A stretch of 64,000 nucleotides of DNA from Mycolicibacterium chitae (lineage in GTDB: Bacteria > Actinomycetota > Actinomycetes > Mycobacteriales > Mycobacteriaceae), in assembly GCF_900637205.1 (NCBI RefSeq), contig NZ_LR134355.1, positions 4,526,001-4,590,000 of the forward strand, written 5' to 3'. The notes beneath the pieces are model-generated. The model saw only the letters and a list, made by a program, of their open reading frames with translations, was not told the DNA's origin and did no database searches. Every line of letters begins with the position of its first letter. Within the stretch, counting starts at the first letter, position 1. The translations under genes and the position numbers were made by a program. Below, one piece after another: positions 16,249-24,527 of this stretch.

Positions 16249-16338
16249 ATGAACGAAGACTGGCTCGCCGTCATCGTCGGACTGACCCTGCTGGCCCTCG
16301 TGCTGGTGGGCGTCATCCCGGGCAGCGTGATCCCGTGA
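16249..16338 (+). CDS. 29-aa membrane peptide coupled to YeiH-type transporter
   Basis: ATG 16249 opens a tiny gene encoding MNEDWLAVIVGLTLLALVLV followed by GVIPGSVIP: a single hydrophobic helix with an acidic N-terminus. Its TGA overlaps the GTG start of the following transporter (GTGA, 4 bases). Coupling and coherent topology indicate a real small subunit. It resembles the KdpF-like class of one-helix partners in size only. Confidence 0.6.
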   Translation: MNEDWLAVIVGLTLLALVLVGVIPGSVIP

Positions 16339-17477
16339 CCGAACAGGACACCCGCGCCGGACAGACCCCGGAGGACGCGCCCGAGTCCCCCGCCCGGTCC
16401 TCGGTCGGGGCGATCGCCGTCGGGGTGTTCGTCGTCCTCGTCCTGGGCGCGCTCACCCGTTTCCTGGAGGCCCAGGTCCCGAATTGGGCGGCCGGCAGCT
16501 CCCTGGCGGGTGTGGCGAAGGCCGTCGAGTTCCCCGTCTACGCCATTGCCCTGGGCCTGCTGGGCAACGTGGTGCTGACGAAACTGGCCGTGCGAGAGGC
16601 GATTTCGGGAGGCTTTCGCACCGAGTTCTTCGTCAAGACCGGGCTGGTGCTACTCGGCGCATCGATCAACCTCAAGTTGCTGGTCACCGCGGCCGGGCCG
16701 GCGGTGCTGCAGGCGCTGCTGCTCATCTCGATCGTGTTCGGTTTCAGCTGGTGGCTGGGCGGGCGGCTGGGTCTCGACGACAAGCTGCGCGCGTTGCTGG
16801 CCTCGGCCGTGGCGATCTGCGGGGTCAGCGCCGCGATCGCGGCCGCCGGCGCGGTGCAGGCCAAGCGCGAGCAGCTGGCGTATGCTGCCTCGCTGGTCAT
16901 CGCGTTCGCACTGCCCTCGATCTTCCTGTTGCCCTGGCTGGCCAAGGTGTTCGGCCTGCCCGACGCGGTGGCCGGCGCGTGGATCGGCGGCAACATCGAC
17001 ACCACCGCGGCCGTGGCGGCCGCCGGCGCGATCGCCGGAGAGGACGCGCTGCAGATCGCGACCATCGTCAAGACCACGCAGAACGCGTTGATCGGTATCG
17101 TGGCCATCGCCCTGACGGCCTACTTCGCGCTGAAGGTGGAGCGCCGCACCGACGCCGCCGCGCGGCCCGGGATCGGCGAATTCTGGCGCCGGTTCCCCAA
17201 ATTCGTCCTCGGCTTCATCGCCGCCTCGATCATCGGCACGCTGTACCTGCAGTACGCCGGAGCGGACGGCAAGGCCACCATCGGCGTCGTCAACGACCTG
17301 CGCACCTGGTTCCTGATCTTCGCGTTCGTGGCCATCGGATTGGAGTTCTCCCTCAAGGGGATTCGCGAGGCGGGCTGGCGACCCATCGGCGTCTTCGCCT
17401 CGGCCACCGTGGTCAACATCGTGGTGGCGCTGGGACTGGCGCTGGTGCTGTTCGGCAATTTCACCGTCACCAACTGA
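16335..17477 (+). CDS. YeiH/UPF0324-family transporter (putative sulfate exporter)
   Basis: This is a 380-residue membrane protein of about 10 segments. Family landmarks are KTGLVLLGASINLKLL, SAVAICGVSAAIAA, AWIGGNIDTTAAVAAAGAI and IVKTTQNALIG. The UPF0324/YeiH family is annotated as putative sulfate exporter on weak evidence. The N-terminal 30 residues are polar (MTEQDTRAGQTPEDAPES). The start is coupled to the 29-aa peptide. Its function remains unproven; anion transport is the best guess. Confidence 0.8.
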   Translation: MTEQDTRAGQTPEDAPESPARSSVGAIAVGVFVVLVLGALTRFLEAQVPNWAAGSSLAGVAKAVEFPVYAIALGLLGNVVLTKLAVREAISGGFRTEFFVKTGLVLLGASINLKLLVTAAGPAVLQALLLISIVFGFSWWLGGRLGLDDKLRALLASAVAICGVSAAIAAAGAVQAKREQLAYAASLVIAFALPSIFLLPWLAKVFGLPDAVAGAWIGGNIDTTAAVAAAGAIAGEDALQIATIVKTTQNALIGIVAIALTAYFALKVERRTDAAARPGIGEFWRRFPKFVLGFIAASIIGTLYLQYAGADGKATIGVVNDLRTWFLIFAFVAIGLEFSLKGIREAGWRPIGVFASATVVNIVVALGLALVLFGNFTVTN

Positions 17478-17499
17478 GCCGCGGGCGTAGCCTCGCCCA

Positions 17500-18489
17500 A
17501 TGCAAACGCAGTGCAGCAGGCGCGGATTCCTGGCTCTGACCGGCGCCGCGGGGCTGTTGCTCGCGACGGCCTGCGAATCGGGATCCGACTCCGATGCCGC
17601 CGACGGCGCGGTCACCATCACGCACGCCTTCGGCGAGACGACCATCCCGGCACGGCCCACCCGGGTGGTCAGCGCGGGGTTCACCGAGCAGGACAGTCTG
17701 CTGGCGCTCGGGCTGGTGCCGATCGCCACCACCGAGTGGTGGGGTGAGCAGCCCTTCGCCGTGTGGCCGTGGGCCCAGCCCGCGCTCGGCGGGGCGCAGC
17801 CGGTGGTGCTGAGCCTGACCGACGGCATCGACGTCGACCAGATCGCCTCGCTGACACCGGATCTCATCGTCGCCATCAACGCCGGCTGCGACGCGGACAC
17901 CTACGCGCGGCTCTCCGCGATCGCCCCGACCGTCCCCCAGTCGGGACCCGCACCGTTCTTCGAGCCGTGGAAGGAGCAGGCCGCCACCCTCGGTCGGGCC
18001 GCATTCGCCGCCGACCAGATGGACGCCTTGATCGCCGCGGTGGACGACGGCTTCACCGCGGCCGGGGCCGCCCATCCGCAGTTCCAGGACAAGAAGGTGC
18101 TGCTGCTGCAGGGCAGCACCTACTGGGAGAACAGCGTCCTGGCCACCAAGCCCGGGTGGCGCACCGACTTCCTGACCCAGCTGGGGTTCACCATCTCCGA
18201 GGCCATCGCGCCGTTCGGCCGCGAGCACGACCACCGCGCCTACATCCCGCTGCCCGAGATCGGCCCCGTGCTCGACGACGCCGACGTACTGATCTGGACC
18301 ACCGAGAGCGACGAGGACCGCGCCAGGCTGCTGGCCGACCCCAACATCGCGGCGCTGCGCGCCACCCGGGAGAACCGCAACGTGTTCACCACCAAGGACC
18401 TAACCGGGGCGATCGCGTTCAGTTCGGTGCTGTCCTACCCGCTGGTCGCCGAGCAATTGCCGCCGCTGCTGGCCGCCGCGCTGACGTAG
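17500..18489 (+). CDS. fecB2: FecB-like iron-siderophore binding lipoprotein (Rv0265c-like)
   Basis: This 329-residue ABC-transporter binding protein starts with a twin-arginine motif (SRRGFL at 6-11) and a lipobox ending at Cys25 (LLATAC). It is therefore probably exported folded and lipid-anchored. The body has the two-lobed PBP2/FecB pattern (GETTIPARPTRVV, ADQMDALIAAVDDGF). M. tuberculosis Rv0265c (FecB2) occupies the same relative place near the KipI/KipA-like genes and is linked to iron/heme or siderophore binding. No permease or ATPase genes are adjacent. Confidence 0.75.
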   Translation: MQTQCSRRGFLALTGAAGLLLATACESGSDSDAADGAVTITHAFGETTIPARPTRVVSAGFTEQDSLLALGLVPIATTEWWGEQPFAVWPWAQPALGGAQPVVLSLTDGIDVDQIASLTPDLIVAINAGCDADTYARLSAIAPTVPQSGPAPFFEPWKEQAATLGRAAFAADQMDALIAAVDDGFTAAGAAHPQFQDKKVLLLQGSTYWENSVLATKPGWRTDFLTQLGFTISEAIAPFGREHDHRAYIPLPEIGPVLDDADVLIWTTESDEDRARLLADPNIAALRATRENRNVFTTKDLTGAIAFSSVLSYPLVAEQLPPLLAAALT

Positions 18490-18530
18490 CCACGGGTCAC
18501 TCGGCGCGGGGCTTCTGCTTGGATGGCCGG

Positions 18531-19217
18531 GTGAACCACGCAGGAGAACCCACCGAACCCACCGGATTCGCCAGGGTCGGCTCGGTCTACTACCCGACCC
18601 TGGTCGCAGTTCTCACCGCGCTGGTGATCATCTCCAACGTCACCGCCACCAAGGGCGTCGAGTTCGGCCCGATCATCACCGACGGCGGCTTCCTGGTGTT
18701 CCCGCTGACCTACATCATTGGCGACGTCCTCTCCGAGGTCTACGGCTTCAAGGCGGCGCGGCGCGCGGTCTTCCTCGGGTTCGCGATGAACGCGCTCGCG
18801 GCCTTGGTGTTCTGGGTGACGCTGTACCTGCCGGCGGCCGACTTCTACGAGAATCAGGCCGCGCTCGAAGCCGTCGTGCACGCCTACACCCAGCTGATCG
18901 TCGCGGGCCTGGCCGGGTTCCTGGTTGGGCAGACGCTGAACGCGTGGGTCGTGGTCAAGATCAAGGAGCGCACCAAGGAGAAGCACCTGTGGGCACGGCT
19001 CATCGGCTCGTCGGTGGTCGGCCAACTCGGCGACACCGTGGTGTTCTGCGCCATCGCGGCAAGTGCGATCGGCATCAACACATTTCGCGACTTCGCCGTC
19101 TACACGGCACTGGGCTGGTTCTACAAGACGATCGTGGAGATCGTCATCCTGCCGGTGACCTACCGGGTGATCGGCTACATCAAACGGCGCGAGCCCACCT
19201 ACCAGCCGATGTTATGA
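18531..19217 (+). CDS. VUT/YhhQ-family transporter (queuosine-precursor transporter type)
   Basis: This is a 228-residue membrane protein with about six segments. Landmarks are LVIISNVTATKGVEFGP, FPLTYIIGDVLSEVYGFKAARR, SSVVGQLGDTVVFCAIA and ALGWFYKTIVEIVILPVTYRV, characteristic of the VUT (YhhQ) family, whose E. coli member imports queuosine precursors. GTG 18531 gives the natural N-terminus (MNHAGEPTEPTG); the frame is open far upstream through the fecB2 gene. No queuosine-synthesis genes or preQ1 element are visible nearby, so the substrate may differ. Confidence 0.8.
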   Translation: MNHAGEPTEPTGFARVGSVYYPTLVAVLTALVIISNVTATKGVEFGPIITDGGFLVFPLTYIIGDVLSEVYGFKAARRAVFLGFAMNALAALVFWVTLYLPAADFYENQAALEAVVHAYTQLIVAGLAGFLVGQTLNAWVVVKIKERTKEKHLWARLIGSSVVGQLGDTVVFCAIAASAIGINTFRDFAVYTALGWFYKTIVEIVILPVTYRVIGYIKRREPTYQPML

Positions 19218-19218
19218 A

Positions 19219-19308
19219 ATCTCGCAGGCTCTGAGCCCTTGGTAAGGCTCCTCTGGCGAGGGCGTAAAGCCACGGGACACCGAGGCTACTCGGCGGTAAC
19301 GTTAGGTC
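19219..19308 (+). promoter_or_regulatory. Structured 5' leader of pxpB, possible riboswitch
   Basis: Ninety bases before the pxpB ATG can fold into consecutive hairpins: GAGCC/GGCTC (19233-19237, 19246-19250), CCTC-TGGC-GAGG (19250-19261), GGC/GCC around 19261-19271, and CCGAG-GCTA-CTCGG (19280-19293). The strip GGGCGTAAAGCCACGGGA resembles the core of GEMM (c-di-GMP-I) RNAs, but the match is loose and other parts differ. No known riboswitch can be assigned with confidence. Confidence 0.35.
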
Positions 19309-19968
19309 ATGAGCGTAACTGTGGATCATCAAATCAAGTCCTCCAAGGAGGCCGCGGTACGTGATTACGGCGACTGCGCCCTACTGATCGAGTGCGGCAG
19401 CACCGCCGAGGTGCTCGCCTGGACGGCCGCGCTGGCCGGCGCCGAGTTGCCCGGGGTCCTCGACATCGTGCCGGCCTATCGGACCGTGCTGGTCAAACTC
19501 GACGGCCCGCGCTATCAGGCCCCGACCCGGCAGCGGCTGGGCAAGCTGAGCCCGGCCGTCGGCGACGAGCAGCACGGGCCCGGGCACACCGCCGACGTCG
19601 TCATCGACGTGGTTTACGACGGCGCGGACCTGGTGGAGGTCGGACGGCTGACCGGACTGGACCCGGTCGGTGTCATCGCCGCGCACACCGGCTCGCTGTG
19701 GCAGGTCGGATTCGGCGGTTTCGCACCGGGTTTCAGCTACCTGATCGACGGCGATGCGCGACTGCAGGTGCCCCGCCGCGACGAGCCGCGTACCCGGGTG
19801 CCGGCCGGCGCGGTGGGCCTGGCCGGTGAGTTCAGCGGCGTCTATCCGCGCGAATCCCCCGGCGGCTGGCAGTTGATCGGGCGCACCGACGCGGTGCTGT
19901 GGGATATCGAACGCCCGGAACCGGCGTTGCTGCGGCCGGGCATGTGGGTGCAGTTCAGGGCGGTTTGA
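19309..19968 (+). CDS. pxpB: 5-oxoprolinase subunit PxpB (KipI-like, Rv0264c homologue)
   Basis: This 219-residue protein has the KipI/PxpB pattern: an N-terminal DYGDCALLIECG, and the signature VGFGGFAPGFSYL followed by VPRRDEPRTRVPAGAVGLAG. PxpABC converts 5-oxoproline to glutamate with ATP; older annotation calls it allophanate hydrolase subunit 1. PxpC follows after 10 bases with a GAGGAG site. The third subunit, PxpA (LamB/YcsF type), is not in this window. The start ATG lies right after the structured leader. Confidence 0.85.
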   Translation: MSVTVDHQIKSSKEAAVRDYGDCALLIECGSTAEVLAWTAALAGAELPGVLDIVPAYRTVLVKLDGPRYQAPTRQRLGKLSPAVGDEQHGPGHTADVVIDVVYDGADLVEVGRLTGLDPVGVIAAHTGSLWQVGFGGFAPGFSYLIDGDARLQVPRRDEPRTRVPAGAVGLAGEFSGVYPRESPGGWQLIGRTDAVLWDIERPEPALLRPGMWVQFRAV

Positions 19969-19978
19969 GGAGAACACC

Positions 19979-20845
19979 ATGACCACGTTGGAGATCATGC
20001 ACACCGGCCCGCTGGCCCTCGTCGAGGACCTGGGCCGGGCCGGCAAGGCCCATCTGGGCGTCAGCCGGTCCGGGGCCGCCGACCGGCGCTCGCACACCCT
20101 GGCCAACCGGCTGGTGGCCAACCCCGATGACCGCGCCACCGTCGAGGTCACCCTCGGCGGGCTGATGGCCCGCGTCCACGGCGAGGCGGAGATCGCCGTC
20201 ACCGGCGCCGACGCGGACCCGATGCTCAACGGAAAGTTGTTCGGCACCAACAGCATTTGCTACGCGCGCGACGGCGACGTCATCACCCTCGGGGCGCCGC
20301 AGTCGGGGATGCGCAGCTACCTGGCGGTCCGCGGCGGCATCGACGTCGAACCGGTGCTGGGTTCCCGCAGCTTCGACGTGATGTCGTCGATCGGCCCGCG
20401 GCCGCTGCAACGCGGCGACATCCTCAACGTCGGCGCGCACACCGACGAGTACCCGGAGGTCGATCAGGCCCCTGTCGCCAGCATCGAGGGTCAACTGCTG
20501 GAACTGCAGGTCATCCCCGGGCCGCGCACGGACTGGTTCGTCGACCCCGACGCGCTGGTGCGCACCGTCTGGATCGCCTCGGACCGCAGCGACCGGGTGG
20601 GGATGCGGCTGTCCGGCACGCCGATGCGCTGGCGCTGGCCCGACGGCCACCTGCCGTCGGAGGGCGTCACCCGCGGCGCGATCCAGGTGCCACCCAACGG
20701 CCTCCCGGTGATCCTGGGGCCCGACCATCCGGTGACCGGCGGCTACCCGGTGGCCGGGGTCATCGTCGACGACGACGTCGACAAGGTGGCCCAGATCCGG
20801 CCCGGCCAGCCCGTCCGGTTGAACTGGGCACGGCCCCGCGGCTGA
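19979..20845 (+). CDS. pxpC: 5-oxoprolinase subunit PxpC (KipA-like, Rv0263c homologue)
   Basis: This is a 288-residue protein of the KipA/PxpC family: TGPLALVEDLGRAGKAHLGV at the N-terminus (the D-x-G-R-x-G motif), then SRSGAADRRSH, LAVRGGIDV and the C-terminal GPDHPVTGGYPVAGVI. It forms the 5-oxoprolinase with PxpB, which lies 10 bases upstream; both are conserved as a pair in mycobacteria. The PxpA subunit must be encoded elsewhere. The family is often mislabelled allophanate hydrolase subunit 2. Confidence 0.85.
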   Translation: MTTLEIMHTGPLALVEDLGRAGKAHLGVSRSGAADRRSHTLANRLVANPDDRATVEVTLGGLMARVHGEAEIAVTGADADPMLNGKLFGTNSICYARDGDVITLGAPQSGMRSYLAVRGGIDVEPVLGSRSFDVMSSIGPRPLQRGDILNVGAHTDEYPEVDQAPVASIEGQLLELQVIPGPRTDWFVDPDALVRTVWIASDRSDRVGMRLSGTPMRWRWPDGHLPSEGVTRGAIQVPPNGLPVILGPDHPVTGGYPVAGVIVDDDVDKVAQIRPGQPVRLNWARPRG

Positions 20846-20888
20846 CACCCGGTCGTCATGGCCGCCGATTTGGGCTACAAACGAAGGT

Positions 20889-21434
20889 GTGTACCCCCAG
20901 GTCCTGACCGCCCGCCTGGTCCACACCGCCGACCTCGACGCCGAGACCCGCGACGATGCGCGCCGGCTGCTGACCGAGGCCTTCGACGGTGACTTCACCG
21001 AGTCCGACTGGGATCACGCCCTGGGCGGCATGCACGCGATCATCCAGCAACACGGCGTCCTGCTGGCCCACGCCGCCGTCGTGCAGCGCCGCCTGCTGCA
21101 CCGCGGCCGGGCCCTGCGCTGCGGCTACGTCGAGGCCGTCGCGGTCGAGACGGACCGGCGCGGCCAGCACCTGGGTGCGGCGATCATGGACGCCGTCGAG
21201 CAGGTGATCCGCGGCGCCTACCAACTCGGAGCGCTCAGCGCCACCGACGACGCCCCCGGTTTCTATCTGGCGCGCGGCTGGCAGCAGTGGGCGGGCCCGA
21301 CGGCGGTGTTGGCGCCCGGCGGCATCGAGCGCACCCCCGAGGACGACGGTGCGGTGTTCGTGTTGCCGGTCGATGCCGAGTTGGACCCGAGCGCCGACCT
21401 GGTTTGCGATTGGCGCGACGGCGACGTCTGGTAG
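20889..21434 (+). CDS. aac: Aminoglycoside 2'-N-acetyltransferase (Rv0262c homologue)
   Basis: This is a 181-residue GNAT acetyltransferase. Acetyl-CoA-binding motif A, VAVETDRRGQHLGAAIM (R-x-x-G-x-G/A pattern), is at about 80-96. LARGWQQWAGPTAVL in the C-terminal third matches mycobacterial AAC(2')-I enzymes. These acetylate the 2'-amino group of aminoglycosides such as gentamicin, and are chromosomal in most mycobacteria, with modest resistance effect. GTG start at 20889 with almost no ribosome site; TACAAA 11 bases before it suggests a leaderless message. The location after pxpC matches M. tuberculosis order. Confidence 0.85.
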   Translation: MYPQVLTARLVHTADLDAETRDDARRLLTEAFDGDFTESDWDHALGGMHAIIQQHGVLLAHAAVVQRRLLHRGRALRCGYVEAVAVETDRRGQHLGAAIMDAVEQVIRGAYQLGALSATDDAPGFYLARGWQQWAGPTAVLAPGGIERTPEDDGAVFVLPVDAELDPSADLVCDWRDGDVW

Positions 21435-21454
21435 CGCGGCGTACGTTGGATGGG

Positions 21455-22237
21455 GTGAGTGACAGCACGCCAGAAGCCTTCCGGCCCAACCGCGAATCCT
21501 TCGACAAGCTCTACCGCGGCGAACCCGCGTTCGAGGGCGCACCGCCACCCGGCGCGGTCCCCTGGGACATCGGGCAGGCCCAGCCGCGGCTGATGGAACT
21601 CGAGGCGCTCGGCGCCATCTCCGGGGAGGTCCTCGACATCGGCTGCGGGCTCGGCGACAACGCGATCTTCCTGGCCTCCCGCGGACACCTGGTCACCGGG
21701 CTGGACGGCTCGGCCGCCGCCATCGAGCAGGCCCGGCAGCGGGCCGCCGACGCGGGCGCGACGGTGAACTTCGGGGTGGCCGACGCCACGGCGCTGACCG
21801 GATACGACGGCCGCTTCGACACCGTGATCGACAGCGCGCTGATGCACTGCCTCGAGGAGGGCGACCGCGACGCGTACGCCGCCGGGGTGCACCGCGCCAC
21901 CCGCCCCAATGCCCGCTGGTTCATCTACTGCTTCGCCGGCGGCACCGTCAACGGTGTGCCCGCGCCGATGCCGGTCGCCGAGGACACGCTGCGCGACACC
22001 CTGAACCGCAACGGCTGGCGGATCGATTTCCTGGGTCCCACCACCTATCAGGGCAGGGTGGACGGCTTTACCGCGCCCACCGCGGAGCCACCGGCGGAAC
22101 TGCTCAGCGGAATGCCGCCGGAATGGCATGAGGAGATGCAGCAGATGGCCGAGCGGATGGCGGTGATCCTGCCGCTGGTCGAGGGCGGTCGCGTCCACCT
22201 GCCGTTCACTGTGGTGCACACCACCCGGGTCGGCTGA
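21455..22237 (+). CDS. Class I SAM-dependent methyltransferase
   Basis: This is a 260-residue methyltransferase. Motif I is VLDIGCGLGDNAIFLASRG, motif II is VTGLDGSAAAIEQA, and the FDTVIDSALMHCL stretch follows. The fold is like thiopurine/tellurite-type or UbiE-like methyltransferases. The GTG at 21455 is chosen because the upstream in-frame extension overlaps the aac gene. It stands where narK3 lies in M. tuberculosis. The substrate cannot be told; the C-terminal GRVHLPFTVVHTTR is shared with mycobacterial relatives of unknown role. Confidence 0.8.
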   Translation: MSDSTPEAFRPNRESFDKLYRGEPAFEGAPPPGAVPWDIGQAQPRLMELEALGAISGEVLDIGCGLGDNAIFLASRGHLVTGLDGSAAAIEQARQRAADAGATVNFGVADATALTGYDGRFDTVIDSALMHCLEEGDRDAYAAGVHRATRPNARWFIYCFAGGTVNGVPAPMPVAEDTLRDTLNRNGWRIDFLGPTTYQGRVDGFTAPTAEPPAELLSGMPPEWHEEMQQMAERMAVILPLVEGGRVHLPFTVVHTTRVG

Positions 22238-22301
22238 ATCCACACGCGGTGGCAATGGCCGGGTAACACCGGCGAAATATCCGCTGCTTAGACAGGTAAC
22301 C

Positions 22302-23441
22302 ATGACTGCGCCCGATGCGGGCCCGCTGACCGGATACCGGGTGGCGGTGACCGCCGCCCGCCGCTCCGAGGAGCTCTGCACACTGTTGCGCCGCCGCGGC
22401 GCCACAGTGTGCGCGGCCCCGGCCATCGAGATGGTGGCGCTGCCCGACGACGACGAACTGCGCCGCCACACCGAGGCCCTGATCGCGGCGCCGCCGGACA
22501 TCGTCGTCGCCACCACCGGGATCGGCTTCCGCGGCTGGATGGCCGCCGCCGACGGCTGGGGGCTGGCCACCGAGCTCACCGACGCGCTGGGCCGGGCCCG
22601 GGTGGTCTCGCGCGGCCCGAAGGCCACCGGCGCGCTGCGCGCCGCCGAGCTGCCCGAGGAATGGTCGCCGGAGTCCGAATCCTCCCGCGAGGTGCTGACC
22701 TACCTGCGCGCCGGCGGCGTCGCCGGCGCGCGCATCGCGGTGCAACTGCACGGCGCCACCGACGAGTGGGACCCGTTCCCGGAGTTCCTCGACGAACTGC
22801 GGGCCGCGGGCGCCGACGTCGTTCCCATCCGCGTGTACCGGTGGCGGGCCGCGCCCCTGGGCGGACCGTTCGACGCGCTGGTGCACGGCATCGCCGACGA
22901 GCAGTTCGACGCCGTGGCCTTCACCTCGGCCCCGGCCGTGGCGGCCACCCTGCTGCGCGCGGCCGACCTGGGCGTCTCCGACAAGCTGCTGGCCGCGCTC
23001 TGCGGTCCCGTGCACGCGATGTGCGTGGGCCCCGTCACGGCGCGGCCGCTGACCCATCTCGGGGTGCCCACCTCGGCGCCGGAACGGATGCGGCTGGGCG
23101 CGCTGGCCCGCCACATCACCGATGAGCTGCCGCTGTTGCGGTCGCGCAAGCTGGTCGCGGCCGGCCATCAGGTGGAGATCCGCGGCACCTGCGTGGTGGT
23201 CGACGGCGCGATCAAGTCGCTGTCGCCGGCCAGCATGGCCACCCTGCGGGCACTGGCCGACAAGCCCGGCATCGTGGTGTCCCGCGGCGAGCTGCTGGCC
23301 GCGTTGCCCGGCGCCGGCACCGACACCCACGCCGTCGAGACCGCCGTGTTGCGACTGCGGACCGCCTTGGGCGACAAGAACATCGTGGCCACCGTCGTCA
23401 AGCGCGGCTACCGGCTGGCCACCGAGGACGGTCCGGCGTGA
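22302..23441 (+). CDS. Uroporphyrinogen-III synthase fused to winged-helix domain (Rv0260c homologue)
   Basis: This 379-residue two-domain protein carries a HemD-like fold at about 1-265 (GYRVAVTAARRSEEL, FTSAPAVAATLL), followed by an OmpR-type winged-helix DNA-binding domain at about 285-376 (KPGIVVSRGELLAAL, HAVETAVLRLRTALGD, VVKRGYRLA). HemD makes uroporphyrinogen III, the precursor of siroheme and heme; the fused wHTH suggests a tetrapyrrole- or nitrate-responsive regulator. It overlaps cbiX by GTGA and is near siroheme-dependent nirBD. In M. smegmatis a similar protein controls nitrate/nitrite assimilation genes (GlnR-linked), from memory. Confidence 0.8.
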   Translation: MTAPDAGPLTGYRVAVTAARRSEELCTLLRRRGATVCAAPAIEMVALPDDDELRRHTEALIAAPPDIVVATTGIGFRGWMAAADGWGLATELTDALGRARVVSRGPKATGALRAAELPEEWSPESESSREVLTYLRAGGVAGARIAVQLHGATDEWDPFPEFLDELRAAGADVVPIRVYRWRAAPLGGPFDALVHGIADEQFDAVAFTSAPAVAATLLRAADLGVSDKLLAALCGPVHAMCVGPVTARPLTHLGVPTSAPERMRLGALARHITDELPLLRSRKLVAAGHQVEIRGTCVVVDGAIKSLSPASMATLRALADKPGIVVSRGELLAALPGAGTDTHAVETAVLRLRTALGDKNIVATVVKRGYRLATEDGPA

Positions 23442-24130
23442 GGGAACTGGTGCTGGTCGCGCACGGCACCCGCAAACCCGGCGGGGTGTCGATGATCGGC
23501 GAACTCGCGGCCCGGGTAGGCGATGCGCTGTCGCAGCCGGTGCGGGTCGCGTTCGTCGACGTCCTGGGCCCCACTCCCGCCGAGGTGTTGCGCGGCCTGG
23601 ACGGCGCCCCGGCCATCGTGGTGCCGGCGTTCCTGGCCGCCGGCTACCACGTGCGCCACGACCTGCCCGAGCACATCGCCGCCAGCGGGCACCCCGATGT
23701 CACCGTCACCCCGGCCCTGGGGCCGTGTCCGCAGATGGTCCGGGTGCTGACCGAGCGACTGTGGGAATCCGGTTGGCGGCCCGGCGATTCCGTGGTGATG
23801 GCAGCCGCCGGCACCTCCGATCGCGGGGCGCAGCGGGATCTGCGGGTCACCGCGACCCTGCTGTCGGCGGCGCTCGGCGCGCGGGTGGAGTTGGCGTACG
23901 CCGCGACCGGCGAACCGCGGGTGGCCGACGCGGTGGCGCGGCTGCGCGCGACGGGTGCCCGGCGCGTAGTGGTCGCGTCCTACCTGCTGGCCGAGGGGCT
24001 GTTCCAGGACCGACTGCGGGCCGCGGGCGCCGACCTGGTCACCGCACCGCTGGGTCCGCACCCGGGCACCACGCGGTTGATCGCGGCCCGGTTCCGCCGG
24101 GCGGTACTGCCTGCGCTGAGCAATGCCTAG
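23438..24130 (+). CDS. CbiX-type sirohydrochlorin chelatase (Rv0259c homologue)
   Basis: This is a 230-residue chelatase with two CbiX half-domains. The metal-binding His is in VAHGTRKPGG, and the second half has VMAAAGTSDRGAQRDLR and VASYLLAEGLFQDRL. It probably inserts Fe(II) or Co(II) into sirohydrochlorin. Next to the HemD-wHTH protein (4-base overlap) and close to nirBD, it likely completes siroheme for nitrite reductase. Its stop overlaps the stop of the convergent secreted-protein gene by 3 bases. Confidence 0.85.
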   Translation: MRELVLVAHGTRKPGGVSMIGELAARVGDALSQPVRVAFVDVLGPTPAEVLRGLDGAPAIVVPAFLAAGYHVRHDLPEHIAASGHPDVTVTPALGPCPQMVRVLTERLWESGWRPGDSVVMAAAGTSDRGAQRDLRVTATLLSAALGARVELAYAATGEPRVADAVARLRATGARRVVVASYLLAEGLFQDRLRAAGADLVTAPLGPHPGTTRLIAARFRRAVLPALSNA

Positions 24131-24447
24131 ATACAGCCGCTGACGCTGATCCGGCGCCCGAAGTTCGCGCACACGTTGACGTTCGGCGCCGGCGGCGGGG
24201 GCGGCGGCGGGGGCGCGGTCTCGTAGTCCTCGGGCAACGGGGCGTACGCCGACGGCGGCGGCACCCAGGGCGCGAGGGCGTCCGCGACGTTGCCGCAGCC
24301 GCTCACCGAGACGTGTCGTCCGCCGGCGCCCACGCACACGTCGGCCCGCACGGTGGCGGGCGCGACGACGGTGCCGAAACCTTGGACTCCCGTGGCCAGG
24401 GCGACGGCGAAGACACCGACGACGCCGGCGCGGGTCCACCTGTTCAT
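24127..24447 (-). CDS. Secreted Pro-rich protein with duplicated Cys-bounded motif
   Basis: This 106-residue protein starts at ATG 24447 with a GAGGAGG site. It has a signal peptide (AGVVGVFAVALATGVQGFG ... VRA, cut near ADV). The mature part contains DVCVGAGGRHVSVSGC and, at the C-terminus, NVCANFGRRISVSGC, two versions of V-C-x4-G-R-x-(V/I)-S-V-S-G-C. They are joined by a linker with nine prolines in a row. Each unit could form one disulfide loop. I recognise no named domain. It is convergent with cbiX and upstream-neighbour to nirD on the same strand. Confidence 0.65.
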   Translation of the reverse strand: MNRWTRAGVVGVFAVALATGVQGFGTVVAPATVRADVCVGAGGRHVSVSGCGNVADALAPWVPPPSAYAPLPEDYETAPPPPPPPPAPNVNVCANFGRRISVSGCI

Positions 24448-24527
24448 CCCGGCCTCCTCAACTCGCGAGCACAGACAGAATCGCACGGATCGTCGTCGAG
24501 ATGTGCGAATCTCGGCCGGTCGGTGGA

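Noticed and set aside
19219..19308. M-box (magnesium) riboswitch based on GGTAAGGCTCCT
   Set aside because: Only a 12-base resemblance; the leader is too short and lacks the other conserved M-box parts.
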